From NCBI GenBank assembly GCA_964019335.1, contig OZ025690.1:489868-553867 (forward strand): a DNA stretch of 64,000 bases, in the 5' to 3' direction. A program made the position numbers and the translations under genes. Within the stretch, counting starts at the first letter, position 1. Each line of letters starts with the position of its first letter. The DNA comes from Diplonema japonicum. Lineage: Eukaryota; Euglenozoa; Diplonemea; Diplonemida; Diplonemidae. Positions 61,963 to 64,000 of this stretch are shown piece by piece. Below the pieces are notes generated by a model. It saw nothing but the letters and a program-made list of their open reading frames with translations, did not search any database and was not told the DNA's origin.

Positions 61963-63222
61963 ATGAATGGAAAGAGAGAGGGATCAGGTGAAGAGGTGAA
62001 CGATATGACAGTGTTCGTGAAGACGGGAGGCGGGGTTCACGATGTGGAAGTGTCGGGGAAGGAGACGGTGGGGATCCTGTACAAGAAGGCGGGTTGTGCT
62101 GCTTGTTTACTCGAAGGCAAGTTCGAACTGGTTTGGGAGGGAGAGGTCCTGGACAGGAACGGGGGTGAAGATATCCAGGAACTCGGGCTCGTGGAGGGCA
62201 GCGTGGTCCATGTGGAGGCGAAGATGAGAACCGTTCAGCTGGAAGAGCTTGAGAGCTCAGAAGTGGTTTCAGAGCTTGAGGAGCTTGTGACAGCTGACCC
62301 TGAGCTGGTTCTGGTGGTGGAGGTGGGGAACTCGCCAGCTGTCGAAGTCTTGTCCATGAAGACGACGGTCCTTCCTTCCGGACTTCGGTTCCTCGTTGTC
62401 ACCGACTCCATAGGCTGTGTTACAAGGATAGGCTCTGGGTTTCTTGAAGAGTGCGACCACCTGACGTCTGTTGATCTCATCCTCCCCAATGTTTCCACCA
62501 TTGATGAAAATCTTTTATATGAGTGCAAAAAACTAGAAACCATCAACTTGAATGCGATGACCAATCTTTCTTCCATTGGTAATCGCTTCTTGTTTAGGTG
62601 CGAAAAACTAGAAACCATCAACTTGAATGCGATGACCAATCTTTCTTCCATTGGTTATTGCTTCTTGTCTGGGTGCAAAAAACTAGAAACCATCAACTTG
62701 AATGCTATGACCAATCTTTCTTCTATTGGTGATTACTTCTTGTCTGGGTGCAAAAAACTAGAAACCATCAACTTGAATGCGATGACCAATCTTTCTTCCA
62801 TTGGTGATTACTTCTTGTCTGGGTGCAAAAAACTAGAAGCCATCAACTTGAATGCTATGACCAATCTTTCTTCCATTGGTGATTACTTCTTGTCTGGGTG
62901 CAAAAAACTAGAAACCATCAACTTGAATGCGATGACCAATCTTTCTTCTATTGGTGATTACTTCTTGTCTGGGTGCGAAAAACTAGAAACCATCGACTTG
63001 AATGCGATGACCAATCTTTCTTCTATTGGTGATTGCTTCTTGTCTGGGTGCAAAAAACTAGAAACCATCAACTTGGATGCGATGACCAATCTTTCTTCCA
63101 TTGGTAATCGCTTCTTGTTTAGGTGCGAAAAACTAGAAACCATCAACTTGAATGCGATGACCAATCTTTCTTCCATTGGTAATGGCCCAGGTCCAGGACC
63201 ATCTGCGGAAGATGGGTGTTGA
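61963..63222 (+). CDS. Ubiquitin-like domain fused to BspA-type leucine-rich repeats
   Basis: 419 residues from the ATG at 61963, preceded by an A-rich leader. Residues about 15-87 (MTVFVKTGGGVHDVEVSGKE...LYKKAG...VLDRNGGEDIQELGLVEGS) have the strand and turn pattern of a ubiquitin-like fold. It does not end in a processing GG, so it is a fixed domain rather than a conjugated tag. After a Glu/Leu-rich linker come ten 25-residue LRRs of the LRR_5/BspA type. Nine are nearly identical (CKKLETINLNAMTNLSSIGD + YFLSG) and the first is diverged (CDHLTSVDLILPNVSTID). The unit is 75 bp and the copies are almost identical in DNA, which implies recent expansion. The last repeat runs into GPGPGPSAEDGC and stops. 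BspA-type LRRs usually mediate protein binding. Confidence 0.85.
   Translation: MNGKREGSGEEVNDMTVFVKTGGGVHDVEVSGKETVGILYKKAGCAACLLEGKFELVWEGEVLDRNGGEDIQELGLVEGSVVHVEAKMRTVQLEELESSEVVSELEELVTADPELVLVVEVGNSPAVEVLSMKTTVLPSGLRFLVVTDSIGCVTRIGSGFLEECDHLTSVDLILPNVSTIDENLLYECKKLETINLNAMTNLSSIGNRFLFRCEKLETINLNAMTNLSSIGYCFLSGCKKLETINLNAMTNLSSIGDYFLSGCKKLETINLNAMTNLSSIGDYFLSGCKKLEAINLNAMTNLSSIGDYFLSGCKKLETINLNAMTNLSSIGDYFLSGCEKLETIDLNAMTNLSSIGDCFLSGCKKLETINLDAMTNLSSIGNRFLFRCEKLETINLNAMTNLSSIGNGPGPGPSAEDGC
62520..63195 (+). repeat. 75-bp tandem LRR-coding units (nine near-identical copies)
   Basis: Units of exactly 75 bp begin with TGC(A/G)AAAAACTAGAAACCATC and differ mainly at the Asp/Asn-Tyr/Cys/Arg positions after SSIG. 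The first (NRFLFR) type reappears as the second-last unit, a sign of unequal crossing-over or conversion. Confidence 0.9.
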
Positions 63223-63350
63223 AGAGGTCGACCTGCAGTCAGCGGTGGTGACGGTCCCGGGGTTGTTCGAGGACGTCTCCTTTGAGAGGTACCTTGGGCT
63301 GTTGGCCCGGAAGAAGGAGGAAGACAGGGAGAGGCGGCCAACCCGCAAAC
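63182..63350 (+). other. Open frame linking the LRR gene end to the satellite
   Basis: In a frame shifted from the LRR gene, ATG at 63182 reads MAQVQDHLRKMGVEEVDLQS, then GLFEDVSFERYLGLLARKKE, with protein-like composition, and runs into the satellite as repeated TRKPANPQ. It may be the original 3' part of the LRR gene put out of frame, a separate gene, or chance. Coding status is unresolved. Confidence 0.35.
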
Positions 63351-64000
63351 CCGCAAACCCGCAAACCCGCAAACCCGCAAACCCGCAAACCCGCAAACCC
63401 GCAAACCCGCAAACCCGCAAACCCGCAAACCCGCAAACCCGCAAACCCGCAAACCCCACAAACCCGCAAACCCGCAAACCCGCAAACCCGCAAACCCGCA
63501 AACCCGCAAACCCGCAAACCCGCAAACCCGCAAACCCGCAAACCCGCAAACCCGCAAACCCGCAAACCCGCAAACCCGCAAACCCGCAAACCCGCAAACC
63601 CGCAAACCCGCAAACCCGCAAACCCGCAAACCCGCAAACCCGCAAACCCGCAAACCCGCAAACCCGCAAACCCGCAAACCCGCAAACCCGAACCCGCAAA
63701 CCCGCAAACCCGCAAACCCGCAAACCCGCAAACCCGCAAACCCGCAAACCCGCAAACCCGCAAACCCGCAAACCCGCAAACCCGCAAACCCGCAAACCCG
63801 CAAACCCGCAAACCCGCAAACCCGCAAACCGCAAACCCGCAAACCCGCAAACCCGCAAACCCGCAAACCCGCAAACCCGCAAACCCGCAAACCCGCAAAC
63901 CCGCAAACCCGCAAACCCGCAAACCCGCAAACCCGCAAACCCGCAAACCCGCAAACCCGCAAACCCGCAAACCCGCAAACCGCAAACCCGCAAACCCGCA
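63340..64000. repeat. 8-bp satellite (CCCGCAAA)n, continuing past the right edge
   Basis: About 82 copies of an 8-bp unit in 661 bp. Rare irregularities are a CCCCAC variant near 63455, a short unit (CCCGAACCCG) near 63690, and one-base deletions (AAACCGC) near 63829 and 63979. All six frames are open because the unit contains no stop in any register; the antisense reads GLRVCGFA repeats that I do not regard as genes. Confidence 0.97.

Noticed and set aside
62958-63993. Minus-strand frames of 248-334 codons reading GLRVCGFA repeats
   Set aside because: An 8-bp repeat without stops is open in every frame; there is no independent evidence of coding.
63340-64000. Terminal telomere
   Set aside because: The G-rich strand is on the minus strand, opposite to what a right-hand chromosome end requires.
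63340-64000. CRISPR array
   Set aside because: The unit is 8 bp with no spacers; the window is eukaryotic.
1-64000. tRNA, rRNA or other structural RNA genes
   Set aside because: No cloverleaf-like A/B-box pair or rRNA core was recognised by eye; a tRNAscan or Infernal run would be needed to exclude them.

Overview
The window is nuclear DNA from a unicellular eukaryote (protist). It contains a kinesin, a YTH-domain RNA-binding protein, a mitochondrial-type FtsH/YME1 protease, a SETD3/LSMT-like lysine methyltransferase, and spliceosomal-type introns with GT...AG ends and CTAAC-like internal adenines. The genes are compact, with some intergenic gaps of about 60 bp. Base composition looks roughly balanced by eye. 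The lineage cannot be fixed from this sequence alone. The protein families (PAN/Apple, WSC, vWA, ALK-type Gly-rich, DUF4215, LNR-like and mucin-like domains) are typical of large surface proteins in free-living algae and flagellates.

Layout. From position 1 to 55,553 every recognisable gene lies on the minus strand. In transcription order these are: a CCCH-RRM-YTH protein (55.5-54.4 kb); a 4,087-residue mucin-like surface protein with a GPI-type tail (54.2-41.9 kb); a mitochondrial-type single-pass membrane protein; a methyltransferase fused to a CCCH finger; a secreted SGNH hydrolase; YME1-type FtsH; a SET-domain methyltransferase; a kinesin-3-like motor ending in a CaaX box; and a colossal secreted Cys-rich gene that starts at 29,953 and is still open at base 1 (at least 9,970 residues). 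The colossal gene begins with a signal peptide, Gly-rich, DUF4215, DUF3011-like, vWA, EGF-like, LNR-like and WSC regions. It then carries about 95-105 laminin/EGF-like modules of about 62 residues, interrupted by PAN-like inserts, and leaves the window through discoidin-like and PAN domains.

Between about 55.8 and 61.2 kb gene density collapses. This part holds a frame-broken non-LTR reverse transcriptase relic, an interspersed repeat family with internal 50-bp tandem units, T-tracts of 28-41 bases, minisatellites and a short open fragment of unknown origin. From 61.2 kb the plus strand carries a truncated copy and then a complete copy of a ubiquitin-like plus leucine-rich-repeat gene. The window ends in a long 8-bp satellite (unit CCCGCAAA).

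The two findings I rate highest are the colossal modular surface gene, with evidence of internal gene conversion and a GC-rich block, and a set of ultrashort introns (32, 32, 32 and 38 nt, GTATG...CAG). Removing each of these restores a sensible reading frame in four separate genes. How the genes work together is mostly inference: two giant secreted or anchored proteins probably form part of the cell surface or an adhesion apparatus, while the genes between them look like ordinary housekeeping functions.
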